Positions 22,321 to 34,384 of a stretch of DNA of 64,000 bases are shown here, one piece after another. Position 1 is the stretch's first letter. Each line of letters begins with the position of its first letter. Position numbers and translations under genes: made by a program. The notes beneath the pieces are model-generated. The model saw only the letters and a list, made by a program, of their open reading frames with translations. It ran no database searches and was not told the origin of the DNA. This DNA is from Spinellus fusiger (taxonomy: Eukaryota > Mucoromycota > Mucoromycetes > Mucorales > Phycomycetaceae). Where the stretch lies: contig JALLLS010000011.1 in NCBI GenBank assembly GCA_025094145.1, forward strand, positions 434,001 through 498,000, given 5' to 3'.

Positions 22321-25300
22321 TTAAGACGAAAGTTCGTGGTGAGATGGCACATGTTGTGAGGAATTCAATGTGGAGTGCAAGTAAGGAGATGAAGCGGAAG
22401 ACTCATCCAGTGTTTTTGTAGACATACTGGAAGTCCGATGATAACTGTTCATGCTGGGCGTAAGAGGTGGTGGTGCAGTATCATTCAAAGACTTGGTCGT
22501 GATACTTGAAGAACGATGGTAACCATGTATATTTGGGATATGGTTGGCTGGTGTCAGGTTATCAGGGCTTTTGATGTGTGTTTGTGAGTAATTGTTGGTT
22601 GACGAGGTATATGGATCTGACAGTGGGTATCTTTGATGATAGGAATGTGTAGAAGCTGAAGAAGACTGGTTTGCAGTGGTCTCAAACATCGGTGTATCCG
22701 ATAGCAAAGAAGGTGAATGGGAATTAATGCTAGGTGCTGTTGAGGCACCTGGCGATGGCTTCTTGTACTTCATGACATGTTCTACCTTTTTCAAAAAGTC
22801 CTTTGAAGATATATCAATAGCTTTGCCATCTGCAAGGGTAGGGTCTTCCAAGAATGGCTCTAATTCTTCAGGTACCTATGGAAAGGCGTCAAGGCATTGT
22901 TTATCTATGACACTTACTAAACAGAAATCCTCATGTGATTCTAGTAGAATCTCAACCACACGAATGGCAGAAAAGGAGTCGTCTTTAGTTGGATCTTTGG
23001 AATCTGTTGCGAGAATATTGGGAGCAATGACACGCGCAAGATTTCCAATGTCCATTCGACTGCCCGAGTCATTAGATAAACAAGCAAAAGAAGCTGTCCA
23101 CTTTAAGAATAGACACAAAATCTCGAGTGTATCACGATTACAACGTGGAAGCATACAACATGCCAAGTGAAGAACGTGTTTTCTTGCTACAGGATCTGTC
23201 ATTCCTACAAATATAGTATTAGCCTACAACAAACTCATTTGTTTCCGTTGATATTACTTTGTGCACATGTAAATAGTCCATGAAGTTTAAATGTTAAGAG
23301 TGGGTCAGGTAACTCTCGCAAGAATTTCTTCAAGAGAGCAGCAATCTGAATAGCATTTTCCGATGCAAGATCCACATCATGAGGATTCTTATCCAGTTGC
23401 TCGGTTAATTCCTTCAGTCGTCGAATATTGCCGTTTTTTCTAAAAACACCCTCCACCGACATATCTAATCATCAAAAATCAACAACCACACCCCACATGT
23501 GTGTACTGTACCTTTCTGTCGCATGGCTGTGATAGCATCGTCAATAAAAGCAGCAATCTTAATAGGAGAAGGTCCTGCTCCAAGATTTGATTCTACGCCT
23601 GTCTTTTCTGTTAAGAAATCCAACGACACACCAAATGTTCCCTCGTCTTTTCCTCTGTTGGGCTTCTTTGCTCCTCCCGCTCGAATAGATGTAAAGAACT
23701 TTCCCCAGATCGATGATTTTTTCAACTCGATCATATTAAGAAGATCACTCAGTGTAAAAGACTCACGCACAAAAGGTTCAATATGAATAACAGCAACATG
23801 GCGGATAATCATGTATTGTAAAGCCGATAATTCAGAAAGATACTTTCGTGGTTTACCATCAGAGGTTGTCTGATAAGCCCCTTTCAAGAAGGGAGTTTGG
23901 TTGGTTACATAGCATGTCGGTGATGGATACCTTGGTTCACTAATATCTGCTAGAACGCCAGACATATTTCGTGTTGCAAGTTGTGGAAGACCAGAAAGGC
24001 CTAAGCTGCCTTGGGATCCACTGCGGGATGTATTAGGTGAGCTCTGTTCAGTCAGAAGATTGCGTGCTTCCTTTTGTTGATCAAGCCGGCGTACTAAACT
24101 GTCCAGTCGTGTAGGTGCTGTTCTTAATGGTACATCTGTTGTATCTGTTTCAGTCTCCCCTTCAGCTTCTGTATAAGCTTCATCTTTGTTTTCGGGAATG
24201 GCATTGTTTGTGCTTGTATTGCCCAGGATGGTGGATCTCTTGGCTGTTTTGAAGGAGCGAGACATCTTTCTTTCCAACTTGGTAGCTGACATCATATTTG
24301 TATCCGCAATGTGTGTTGGATAGTGCAGTAGTTTCTCATCCACATACTGACTTACAACCTGCTGCTTCTCAACTGTGTATGTCACAATGTCTTTCCCGAG
24401 TGCGTCTTTGGGTAGTTGTATTTTTGTTTTACTTGAATAGTCCACGGCCGAGAGCTGTTGGTCTGCATTCATTCATGTTAGAAAGGGCTGTCCATGCAAA
24501 TCCAAACACACTAGAGCACGCTACACTGCACTATACTACACTGCATTATACTATACTGCATTACACCCTACTCTACTGGAATATGCATTTTGTACCTGTA
24601 ATCTGTAGGAGACTGCACAGTCTGCTCAGTGCTACTCGAAGCAGAAATGCATATTGCACTAGCTTGGTGACATATTCAAACACAAATCCGCCGTCCTTTG
24701 AGCTTGAACACTGTGCACACACCAATGACTGTGTGGATAAGCTAAAGAGGGTCGTCTCGGTATGTTCTGCCAAGGGCTGTTTGCATTGTCGACAGGCAAA
24801 ACACTTGATATGCCACCGATACTGCCCATATTTCATGCACTGATCCTCAATCGACTGTTTGCAGGCATGACAGCAGTCTGTCGCTTCTTTTGCTTTGATC
24901 AGTCGCTGGCTGTCTCTGCTATGACGTTCTCTTCCTGCCACCTCCATCAGTTTGGCCAGCAGTCGAGACACAGCCACAGGTTTCCCTACTGTCAGATCTA
25001 AGCGAAGAGCAGCTGTTAATGCTACTCGAATCAACAGCTTAAGGTAATGTGCCAGTCCAGTGACAAGTGAAAGCAGTTCCTGAGAAATCCCCAGCTTTCT
25101 CATCTCTACCTCTTGTGTTCTCCACATGAGTGAAAAGAAGTTGATGATTTTCTTGCATAGCATTTTAGCTTCACGTGTGTACTTGAATTCTGTTAATAAT
25201 AGTGATATTAGTAGTGGTGGTAGTGGTAGTGGTAGTAGTAGTAACATCAGTAGTAACATCAGTAGTAACATCAGTAGCAGGATTGACATTATGGAATAGA

Positions 25301-26519
25301 ATACAGCAGAATAGGTCAGCAAGGTACATACACATACAATGTCTGTCTTGTCGACTGACTTACCAGGTTGGTTGTATTCACTGTAGATCTTGCACAACTC
25401 ATCAATGCCAGAAAACAGTGCCTCCACATGAATCAAGAAGCGCTCAGACAGACAGATGCCATTGACATAGTTTCCATTCGAGACATGCAGCAGCATTTCC
25501 GAAATGCAGACAGCAGATGATTCTAGCAAGGGTGTTATATATACATACATACGTAAAGAAGAGGAGACAGAGCGACCCAAAGAGACAAGAGTCAATGGCG
25601 ACCAACACACAGACACAATACACAGATGGAGAGATGGAGAAACACTTCTTCACCCGACTTGCTTACCTTCAAAGGCTGACAATACCTGCCAGATACGAAA
25701 CACCTTTTCTTCTGTTTCATGCTGCTTCTCTAATAACTGACCAGGACTGTGGTGTGGGCGGTCTATCAATCAAATCAATGTCAATACAAACAAAAGGTGG
25801 CTGGCACTGTCTCTCTATTCACCCTTTTGTATACTCGTCTCGCTGTCTTCCACTGAGGGTTGGGCTATACGGACGTTCCAGTACTAAGAAAACGTGGTGT
25901 CAATGGAAACGGAATACAGCGGAGATTCTCTTGCTTATTCGGGGATCTACCTTGTGAATCATATAGCACTCGGGATGCCAGTGCTCGACATCATCTTTTC
26001 GGTCAATCTCCACATACTGCTTGAGGATGGCCATTTCACAGCCAGCACACATGACGGCAAACTGGACAGAGTAGTCAAAATGACAAAACACCTGTCCATT
26101 GTGTTCATAGTAGGAGTCATTAGGCCCAAACTCAACAGAGCACGCTCCACATGTAAAGTGATGGGTGTGGTACTTTTTGTCCAGTGCGATGATGTAGGCG
26201 CCTCTGAGTGCTTCGTGGCAGGTCTCGCACACGAGTCCAAGGCGTCTGAAATAGTCGCGCTCGCACAGTGGGAAGGTCTCGCCTGTTTCTGTAGTAAAGG
26301 GGAAGAATTGGGAGGCCACCAGTGCATTGCAGTCCTGGTGGTGCCGGGATGAGTTTTTCTCGGGTGGAGAACGTCACACCATCACTCGCTTACCATACAA
26401 GTAAAGCATTCAGGGTGGAAGGACTCATCCATAGCCTTCACCATTTGGCTGCCTAGTTTGGTGTGGCAGCGGGTGCAGCTGGGTGCTGGTCCTGTGGGTG
26501 TGTCCAAGGTTGGTTCCAT
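22321..26519 (-). CDS. LIM-domain RhoGAP, Rga1-like (copy A)
   Basis: Ten exons join in phase to 1139 residues: 26394-26519, 25951-26334, 25823-25883, 25667-25762, 25364-25522, 24596-25189, 23512-24462, 23258-23464, 22918-23204, 22321-22875. LIM 1 is at C15-D69 (C15xxC18, H35xxC38xxC41, C44, C66xxD69). LIM 2 starts at C78 (H98xxH101xxC104xxC107). A third zinc-binding segment, CAGCEMAIL...HWHPECYMIH, follows, and a fourth LIM lies later (CCHACKQSI...WHIKCFACRQC). After a low-complexity linker comes RhoGAP: FGVSLDFLTEK, VEGVFRKNGNIRRL (arginine finger R), LLKKFLRELPDPLLTFKLH, RMDIGNLARVIAPNIL. Family role: GTPase-activating protein for Cdc42/Rho in polarity. The tail is Ser-rich. It is paired with copy B at 43306-47529. 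Confidence 0.9.
23126..23836 (-). repeat. Inverted near-identical tract 2, arm A
   Basis: This 711-bp stretch matches 45968-46678 in inverted orientation with no difference noticed in the parts compared. It covers the end of exon 7, the next intron, exon 8, an intron and the start of exon 9. Divergence begins abruptly at both edges. Confidence 0.8.
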
Positions 26520-27050
26520 GAAGAATGTATTTGGAGGCTAGACAGAAGGGGGAAGAGGGGGAGGGAAGAGGAAAAGAGTCTTTTTTTCTTTTTTTTCTTT
26601 TTTTTCTTTTCTTTTCTTTCTTCTACTGTGGTGTGGGTGTGGGTGTGGGTGGGTGGGTGTAGAAGAGAATTTGCCGTAGGAGTGGTGGGATAGATAGGCA
26701 AATGTCTGGACGAATAAGCGAGTGGTCGTCTCGTAGGGTTGTAGGGTTGTTGGGTCGTAGGGTCGTAGGGTTGTTGGGTCGTAGGGTCGTAGGGTCGTTG
26801 GTTCAGTCTCTTCTCTCACTCGTAGGTTGGGTTGTAGAGTATGGATCCAAAAGGCAAAAATGCTTTATTGACTCTATTTCTTCTGTATGAAAAAAAATGA
26901 AAAAAAATGAAAAAAAAAAAAATTAAAGCAGGCCAAAAGAGAGAATTAAAAAAAAATGAAAAAAATGAAGTAGAAATCAACAGGCAAAAGTTAACAAAGG
27001 AGAGCGAAAGATGTACTAAAAAGGATTGTGAACTCATGTACAAAAATAGG
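24115..27050 (-). repeat. Inverted near-identical tract 1, arm A
   Basis: About 2.94 kb matches 42772-45711 inverted, from the RGA promoter and 5' flank through exons 1-6 and the first part of exon 7, introns included. Only scattered differences were seen: two residues (Q/R, V/I) and small repeat-length changes in the promoter. Confidence 0.85.
26520..27050 (-). promoter_or_regulatory. RGA-A promoter/5' region, duplicated at RGA-B
   Basis: It contains a poly-pyrimidine tract just upstream of the start, a GTGTGGGTG repeat (about 26630-26660), a run of GTAGGGTTGT/GTAGGGTCGT units (about 26735-26800) and AAAAAATG runs (about 26888-26960). All recur in inverted form upstream of RGA-B. No factor site is claimed. 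Confidence 0.5.
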
Positions 27051-29553
27051 AGGCTCTGGTAATTAATCAGATACCGCGTAACATGTGATTTGGCCATGTC
27101 GTGCTATTACGTGCCAAAGCTATACTCGTGGTGGGTTGGATCCAACCGCTACGTTCAATTACAAAACAAAAGGCTGTCAAAGAATGGTCTGTACATGCTA
27201 AGACACTATGGAAACTTAATTGATGAAGCACCTGCTGTAGACACAGACCAAAGGAGGTATGTGAGGCTCAAGCTGGATTAGGCAGGGAATAGATTTAAGC
27301 TAAGCTAAAATTCTCAATGTTCTTCAATGAGTATCTATTTGACCATCGAGGCTGTGACTTAATGGGCTGTGGTTACTATTTGGTTTTCTACTAGTAATGA
27401 GGCAGAAGATCTAAATTTGCGGAATCAGCAAACCAACCCAAGCTACCCATCTGTCTTGTGGTGGTTTTGATGGATATGTTTAAACTTGACTTGGCATTCA
27501 ACTGCATTCTCCTTGCATTCAATGCTATGCAGCGCACTCTGTAATGCATTCTGCACTGTTTTCATAAATTCATAATAAGATGTGCCATTGTTTTTAAACA
27601 AACACTTCTCACAGCCCACTCCCAAATACATATATATTTATACATATACACATACACACACATATATACACATATATATATTTATATGCAATAATGAACT
27701 TGATTGGTTTTTCCTTATAATCTCATCTAGTGATAAGGCCGCGTCTGTGCATGATAGAATTGAATACCATCCATGTGGGATAGGAACGAGATCTCCGAGA
27801 AGCCGAGAATAGGTTCAATCAAACGAATAAATCCAACACGAGATCAGTATGTTCTGTCTTGATGCTGCCACGATGACATTTGTGTATAAAATTAAGTTAT
27901 TCTCTACAGGGCATAAAAGAAAGGAAAAGAGAAGCTACTCATGAAAGAAACGTGAATGGATTATTGCCGCTTAATGACATTTCATCCGCACGTGCTCAGT
28001 AGGTTTCTAATCTATGGCTAATAATTACTACTGAGGAAGTCATGAAAATGAGGGCATAAAAGAACATTTCCACTTTGGCACTTTGGTGAGTAGATTAAAA
28101 CACATATACACACAAACAGGGCAATGCTACGATAAGCTCACAATCAAAACCAGCCAAACAAAAGGTATTCTCTATATTCATGTCGTGCTCTATTTTGATC
28201 TTAGTATTACACAAATGGAAAAAGTCCATCATTGCTATTGAGTGGCGTTTAGGAATCATGTTCAAATATCTTTGCATATCTTATGATGGCTCCAAGTAGC
28301 TAGGGGTTGTTATTTCAATTAGTGCCGACTATGTAGCCACACATTTGAACTACACAAAGACTATGCAATGGAGTTTAACAAAACTTCTATGAATAGTAAA
28401 AAGGGAGACACTATTGACTTATCATTTGAATTTTTTTTTAAATAAATGATAAACATCACAGAAGCACGGATGATTTTAAACATCACTGACTCACCACTCC
28501 ATTTTTTACCCTTAACTAAGAACTTGACTGTTTTTATCATGAATCTAAACATTAGAAATCATATGTGAATTAGAATAGTTGGGATTTTAGGAATCTATTT
28601 AAGCTTCAATCCGTGTTGTATTTCGACTGATAAAATATTATAATTTATTTGAAGATAAACACAAGTCATAAAGTACAAAAAATGACATTGGCTGAGAAAG
28701 ACACATTCTTAATAAATCATGGTACTAAAATCCCCGGATTTTAGTTTGATGTGTAATGACAGATAGTATGCTTATTCTAATTGTTTGTAACTGAAATTTT
28801 GTGTGTGTATTTTGGGGTGTTTAAATATAGTGTGTTTTATTTTTATCCTATAATCACTTATATCAAACCCTGATGACTGATTAGATATTAAAGTAACAAA
28901 TGTTATTCACAAAAGTAGAAAAGAAAAAAGGTGGCATGACTATTTAATCACATCTCTTACCCTAACATTTAAGTATTTATATCTGAGGTTATAATTCAGC
29001 ATAGAATACTAATTGTCTTTATAAAAAAGAATGCTACCAGAAATGTGGTAGGATATACACATAGAATCAACATGCCAAGTTGGATGTATTATAGTGATAT
29101 GTGTTTTAAATATGCGAGATAAGATATGTTTATAAAGACTAGTATTTACAGAATCTGTGGTGGAATATAAACTGTTGTGTAAGGACACTAACAGGAAAAC
29201 TGGTGTATTAATATATTTATAAACATCGTACTTATTCAGAATATTCTTTAGGTGTGTGTCAATAGATGATAGTTTCAGATGTTACATGTATTCTTCATCT
29301 ACACAATAGAGTTCAACATTTTATACTTCTTTATTCTCAGAATGCATTAACGAGTTTAAATAGTGATGTTTACCTGGAGCTATTTTGTGCTCGAGAAGTG
29401 GGAATTTCAAACATTTTCGAGATAAAAAATATCTTATGTATAAATAGTAAAGCTAAATAAAAAGATTGGTATTAGTATTTAGACGGATAAACACCCCACT
29501 TTATGCAAGTTTGTCTTTAAGATCTATAAAAATTTCCAAAAAAAGTCTGATTG
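27051..29553. other. AT-rich gene-poor DNA
   Basis: It begins where the inverted match ends. A 63-codon plus-strand ORF at 27090-27281 (CYYVPKLYSWWVGSN...) has no recognised relative. A (CATATA)n tract lies at about 27630-27685. The rest is AT-rich with short chance ORFs; I see no gene. Confidence 0.45.
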
Positions 29554-29555
29554 TA

Positions 29556-30918
29556 AAGTGACCCGGTAAATGTAATCGACAATTTCAAATTCCGGACAAT
29601 CTCTATACCAAAAATAATAAACATTATTCTTTCTTTCTTTTTTTAATAACAATTCTTTTTATCTAATGTCTAACTCATCCAACACCTTAATCATCTTCAC
29701 TAAGACCCCCTATATTTATGGGAAATAGATAAACCTTGAGACTCGTTTAGCCATTCTCTATGAGGTGCTGAACATGAACAACACTCTGGCCGAGGCATCT
29801 CGTATGTTTAATGTCCCTCCCTCCACTGTAGGGGACATTGTGAGACACTTCAAGAAGACAGGCTTGGTAATGCCTTCTTTCAAGAGTGGCCAACAAAGAA
29901 AATTGGACGACAGGGCCCTCTGGTGGTTGAGAAGAACAGTAGTCAGTGATTCCCATTAGACCAAGGAAGCCATTAGGACAAGCATGGCCATCAAGGTATC
30001 AGACAAAACTCTGAAGAGGTACCTTGATGAAATAGTTTTCCACTCTTTCAGTCCAGTGGTGAAGCCTCTTCTCACCAAGAAACATATGGAGGCAAGGCTC
30101 CAGTGGGCCTATGAGCACGTTGGTTGGACCCATGAGCAGTGGCAAGGGGTTGTCTGGTCCGATGAGTCTAGAGTGGAACTGATGAGCTATGACAGGGACG
30201 CAAAAGTCATCAGGCAGCCTGGTACGGCCTTTGAGCCTAAGAATATCCTAGAAATGAGGAAGTTTGGAGGTGGTGGAGTGATGGTATGGGGCTGTTTCAG
30301 TGGAGAGGGTGTTGGGAGATTGATCGTAGTGGAGGGTAGGATAAACTCCACCAAGTACATTGAAGTACTTGGAGAAGCCTACTGCCCCAAGCTCAAGCGT
30401 CTCTCTCCTGAACCCTGGAGTAAGTTACTGCCTACAGGAGGACAATGCTAGACCCCATACGAGCAAGGAAACTTGTGAATGGAAGGCAGCAAAGAGTGTG
30501 GAAACTCTTCCTTACTGGCCCTCACAAAGTCCCGATCTCAATCCAATTGAGCATCTATGGGCCCATCTCAATAAGTTTATTAGGAAGGACAGGATGGTAT
30601 ATTCCACCAAGGAGAATTTGGAGGCGGCCCTGATGCTGGAATGGGGTAAAATATCGAAGGAAGTGACAGACAACCTCATTGCCAGCATGGGGCGGAGATG
30701 CCATGCCGTCATTAATGCCGAGGGTGGCCACAGTGGTTATTAATTGGCCTTGTAATAAAACTTTCTTCTTGTATTTTAAACACTCTTTTATGTATCTATT
30801 GAAAGGTTTATGTCTTTAGCTAATGAATTCATAAAGTTATAACATTATTAAGATAATGTACGAATCCAAAAAAAGAAATCTGTATTTGAAACCATCGATT
30901 ACATTTGTTTGATCACTT
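29556..30918 (+). mobile_element. Tc1/mariner element, near full length, TIR family AAGTGACCC
   Basis: The left end AAGTGACCCGGTAAATGTAA and the reverse complement of the right end AAGTGATCAAACAAATGTAA are imperfect TIRs of about 38 bp. TA flanks both sides (29554-29555, 30919-30920). The 1363-bp length suits a full Tc1 element. Related copies lie at 32885-33623 and 36815-37863. Confidence 0.88.
29765..30743 (+). pseudogene. Tc1-type DDE transposase, broken by a stop and a frameshift
   Basis: Three overlapping frames carry one protein. 29765-29959 is the HTH (LAEASRMFNVPPSTVGDIV). 29984-30451 has VWSDESRVELM (first catalytic Asp) and GGGGVMVWGCFSGEGVG. 30360-30743 has QEDNARPHTSK (second Asp), SQSPDLNPIEHLWAHL (third acidic residue) and the family ending ASMGRRCHAVINAEGG. 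The breaks are a TAG at 29957-29959, in frame with the continuing sequence, and a frame change near 30410-30430. All three catalytic motifs survive, so this copy is fairly young, but it does not encode one intact protein. Confidence 0.85.
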
Positions 30919-31146
30919 TAGTTTGTGTTTCTTCAACCTGTGTACAATGTTAGTGCAGTATTTTGCCAAAGTTTGTTAAAGTACACAACGAATATTGATA
31001 CTGAGTAATTATATTACTATAATACCAATAGTTAACACCACAATTAATAGGATACATACTAAAAAAAAAGATAAAAGAAACAACCTTTTTTTGCTATACA
31101 CAATACAAATTTTACACAGAGAGCTTTGTAGACAATATCAGAGCTA

Positions 31147-32496
31147 CAGGGGCTTTCAATAAAACAAGGGACATTTCAAATTCAGACCATAATTTTACCC
31201 TTAATTTTTTTTTTTTAAAAATTAAACATTCTTCATTTATTGCTTTTCCACTCTAATGTCTACCTCATCTAACATCACCGAACAAACCAAAAAACCTCTT
31301 GGAAACAGGAAAAATAAATAGTGACGACTATAATCATTGTCTCATTGATCAAGAGGCCACTGTCAATGGGACCAGCCAGGTTGCCATTTCTGCTAGGTTT
31401 GGAGTTAGTAAGCAGTCTATTTCCCGTATCGTAAAGAGATACAAGGAGAATGGTTGCTTCAAGGCCAAGAATAGTACTGGGTGAAAGCCCATTCTTAATG
31501 ATAGAGACGAGAGAAAGGTCAGTCGCGAAGTGGGAAGGGATTCATTCCAGACAATGAATCAGCTTCACAATCAGATGACCACCCAAGTGTCCATGAACAC
31601 TTTTAGAAAATTGATGAAGCTTGGCCTGTTTTCTTGCAGGGTGGTTAAGAAACCTTCTCTCACTATTAAACACAAGAAGCTGAGACTTGCTTGGGCTAAG
31701 GTCCACCTCCATTGGACTGAGGAAGACTGGAAGACAGTCATCTGGTCCGATGAGTCAAATTACCAGCTGATGAGCAATAACAGCCATACCAGATTAGTGC
31801 GCAGGAAAAAGGAGGAGCTACTCCCAAATAATGTGAAGCCTATGATGAAGTTTGGTGGTGATGGTGTGATGTTGTGGGGTTCTCTTTTCTGGTGAAGGTG
31901 TTGGAAGGTTGGCGCCTGTGAAGGGCAGTATAGACAGTAGAAGATACATTGAGATCTTAAAAGAGAATTACTGCCCTGAGCTGGCTCAAATCAAGGCACT
32001 GAATCCAGAGATGGATTAAGTTCTTCAATAAGACAATGCTAGTTGTCATAAAAGCAAAGAGTCCAGGTTGTGGAAGGCACAGGAGAGCATTGCCACTATG
32101 GAGGGTGGCCCTCACAAAGCCCCGACCTCAACCCCATAGAGCATCTTTGGGAAGTGCTGGACAGGGCCATCAGGAAGAAGATGACTCCAGCAAGCACCCT
32201 CCATGATCTGAAGGCTCTCCTGGTCCAAGAATGGGACAAAATTCCCAAGGTTACCAACAACCTCATTGCCAGCATGCATCGGAGATGTAGGGCTGTCATT
32301 GAGGGCAAGGATGGAAACACTAAATATTAAAGGTTTTCACCCAATAAATATGAATTTATTATCCTGTTGACCTTCTTTATATTTCATCTTATTTTGAAGT
32401 CTTTACTATGTGTTTTTATTACAAAGAATAAGTATTTCCTATTACAGAAGTATACCGGGACATGAAAAATCTTCCTTATTATTTTGAAAACCACTG
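31147..32496 (+). mobile_element. Tc1/mariner element, second TIR family
   Basis: The left end CAGGGGCTTTCAATAAAACA and the reverse-complemented right end CAGTGGTTTTCAAAATAATA form degenerate TIRs flanked by TA (31145-31146, 32497-32498). At 1350 bp it is near full length. It lies only about 230 bp from the previous element. Confidence 0.8.
31299..32330 (+). pseudogene. Tc1-type DDE transposase, multiply broken
   Basis: 31299-31484 has the HTH (SQVAISARFGVSKQSISRIVKRY). 31530-31895 has VIWSDESNYQLM (first catalytic Asp) and FGGDGVMLWGSLFW. A further stretch has DNASCHKSKE (second Asp), with stops just before it. 32070-32330 has SQSPDLNPIEHLWEVL (third acidic residue) and ASMHRRCRAVIEGKDG. 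At least two stops and two frame changes separate the parts, so it is dead. Confidence 0.82.
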
Positions 32497-32884
32497 TAAT
32501 ACAGGCAAACAGAAGCTGCTAGTGTAGTTGCTGTATTTGTGTCCTCAGGATTGTCCGAGTTGCTCTAAGTATCTCTTGTTGGATTTCGAATCGCCACAGG
32601 ATGACGGTTATCTTTTTGGTGTCCTGGTGTCCTTGCTGAGTTTATGGCCTTTTCGATGTTTATTCATAATTCTCATTTTACCATCATTTCTCATTTCTCA
32701 CCATTTTCCCCTCATTTGAGGTTTTATATTCTCTCTTCTTTCCGTCTCCTCTCTCTTTGCATCATTTTTTCACTTTTGTATTTGAAGTGTTTATATGTTT
32801 ATTCTTATTTTTTCAAAAGTTCTCATAGGGTGGCTCATATGTCCAATGCGCGAATAGCAACCAACACCCAAAAATAAAAAAATA
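32497..32884. other. AT-rich spacer between Tc1 elements
   Basis: Only T-rich chance ORFs are present (32528-32719, 32644-32877). No gene is seen. Confidence 0.4.
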
Positions 32885-33623
32885 CTTTGAACTGTAGTGT
32901 AATAATCTCATGAATTCATTAGCTAAAGACGTGAAACTTTTCACAGACACACGGAATAGTGTTTAGAATACATAAAGGTGGTTTTATTACAAGGTTGCTT
33001 AGTTACCACTATCAGTCTTTGGCATCTATTACAGCCTGGCATCTCTGCCCCATACTGGCAATGAGATAGTCTGTCACTTCCTTTGATATTTTGCCCCATT
33101 CCAGCATCAGAGCTATCTCTAACTTTTCCTTGATATAGTAGACCTTTCTATCCTTCCTAATATCCTTCTTGAGGTGGACTTAAAGATGTTTAATTGGATT
33201 GAGATCGGTACTTTCTGAGGACCAGTAAAGAGCCATTACTATACCATGAACTACTCTCAAATTGAGTTGCCTTACTCATATGAGGTCTAACATGGTCTTG
33301 TAGGCAGTGACTGACTCCAGGGTTTAGGATAGAGAGAGATGCTTGAGTTCAAGGCAGTAGACATCTCCCAATAGATTGATGTAATTGTTAGAGTTTATTA
33401 TGCCTACGACTATGATCCATTTCCCAACACCCTCCCCACTGAGGCAACCTCATATCATCACTCCACCACCTTCAAGCTTCTTTGTTTCTATAACGTTCTT
33501 TGGATGGTGCGGAAATTATAAGAAAAGATGTGTTATGAAAAAAAAAGAAATAGTGTATGTTATCTCTTGATATAAGAATAGCCCAGAATTTGAAAGAATT
33601 TCATTACTTTTGTCGGGTCATTT
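32885..33623 (-). mobile_element. Truncated Tc1/mariner element of the AAGTGACCC family
   Basis: The minus strand keeps the transposase C terminus (LMLEWGKISKEV, ASMGQRCQAVIDAKD) close to that of the 29556-30918 element, plus parts of the GGGGVM...GCLSGEGVG region. The right end, as reverse complement, begins AAATGACCCGACAAAAGTAA, a diverged family TIR, with TA at 33624-33625. The opposite end is not preserved as a clear TIR; the boundary near 32885 is approximate. Roughly half of the element is missing. Confidence 0.7.
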
Positions 33624-33769
33624 TACCTTCATATGTTATGTTAAAAAAATTATTTTTTCCTTATTCATTACCTTTTACTGAAAAGAATAGTAATTAAATT
33701 AAATTATTTATAGATGGGTCGTTAATGATACGATAAAAAAACATTAATTATGCTAAAAGTCTCAAAAGC

Positions 33770-34010
33770 CATGAAACAATATAAAAAATAGCTCTACACA
33801 GCAGGAGATTTTTCTGGTCTTTTAATCGGGGATATATTCTTCCTTTTACATCACAATAAGAATTCCCTTTTATGTATATGTGTTTAAAATCAAAGGTTTG
33901 CAAGTATCTGTAATAAAGGGTAGTAAGGTTATCAACAGGACTACTAGAGAGATAAGTTTGTAGTAGTTCGGTCTCTAGCAGGGATGACGAAATAGAGTTT
34001 TGACACAAAG
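33770..34010 (-). repeat. Dispersed decayed repeat (copy 1)
   Basis: The minus strand reads TGCAAACCTTTGATTTTAAA, then ...AAAAGG..., and ends in ...CCAGAAAAATCTCCTG...TGTGTAG. The same order of motifs recurs at 36600-36812 (minus) and 41150-41320 (plus). In all three a frame with K-G...Y..LK..K can be traced, but it is broken, so a TE origin is likely. The family is not identified. Confidence 0.6.
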
Positions 34011-34384
34011 TCTGGTTTAAGGGAAATCAAAGAGGGTACATGAACAGGAACACAACACACGATTTGAGCACAACGGGTAACTAGGCAACTGTTCTTTAAG
34101 GAATTCTTTTCTTTCTAAAATGTTGCTGTAGTCTGCATTACTTTGGTAGTTCTGATTAAGCAAGTGAATTATGAAATTTCGTTTTTTTCTCTTCTGTTCG
34201 GATATTAATACCTGCTAATTACACAGTCTGTTGTTCTTCATAACTTCTATCCTTTTTATTTTGTTTGTCTTTGTTTGGCATATAAACCAACAGTTGTGAT
34301 CTGGTGAGTGTTTGTGTATGTTTATTATGTCTGACATGTTAGTCAGTTTCTATTTTATATTCTTTTACTTTAATAAACCCAGTG

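Noticed and set aside
24298..24843. 181-codon plus-strand ORF inside RGA-A (and its mirror at 44982-45527)
   Set aside because: Antisense to RGA exons and introns; its conservation between the copies is explained by the duplicated DNA.
25894..26352. 152-codon antisense ORF over LIM exon 2 (mirror 43473-43931)
   Set aside because: Shadow of a real coding exon; no splice or start context of its own.
27090..27281. 63-codon ORF just outside the inverted tract
   Set aside because: Short and with no recognised relative; kept only as a note in the intergenic entry.
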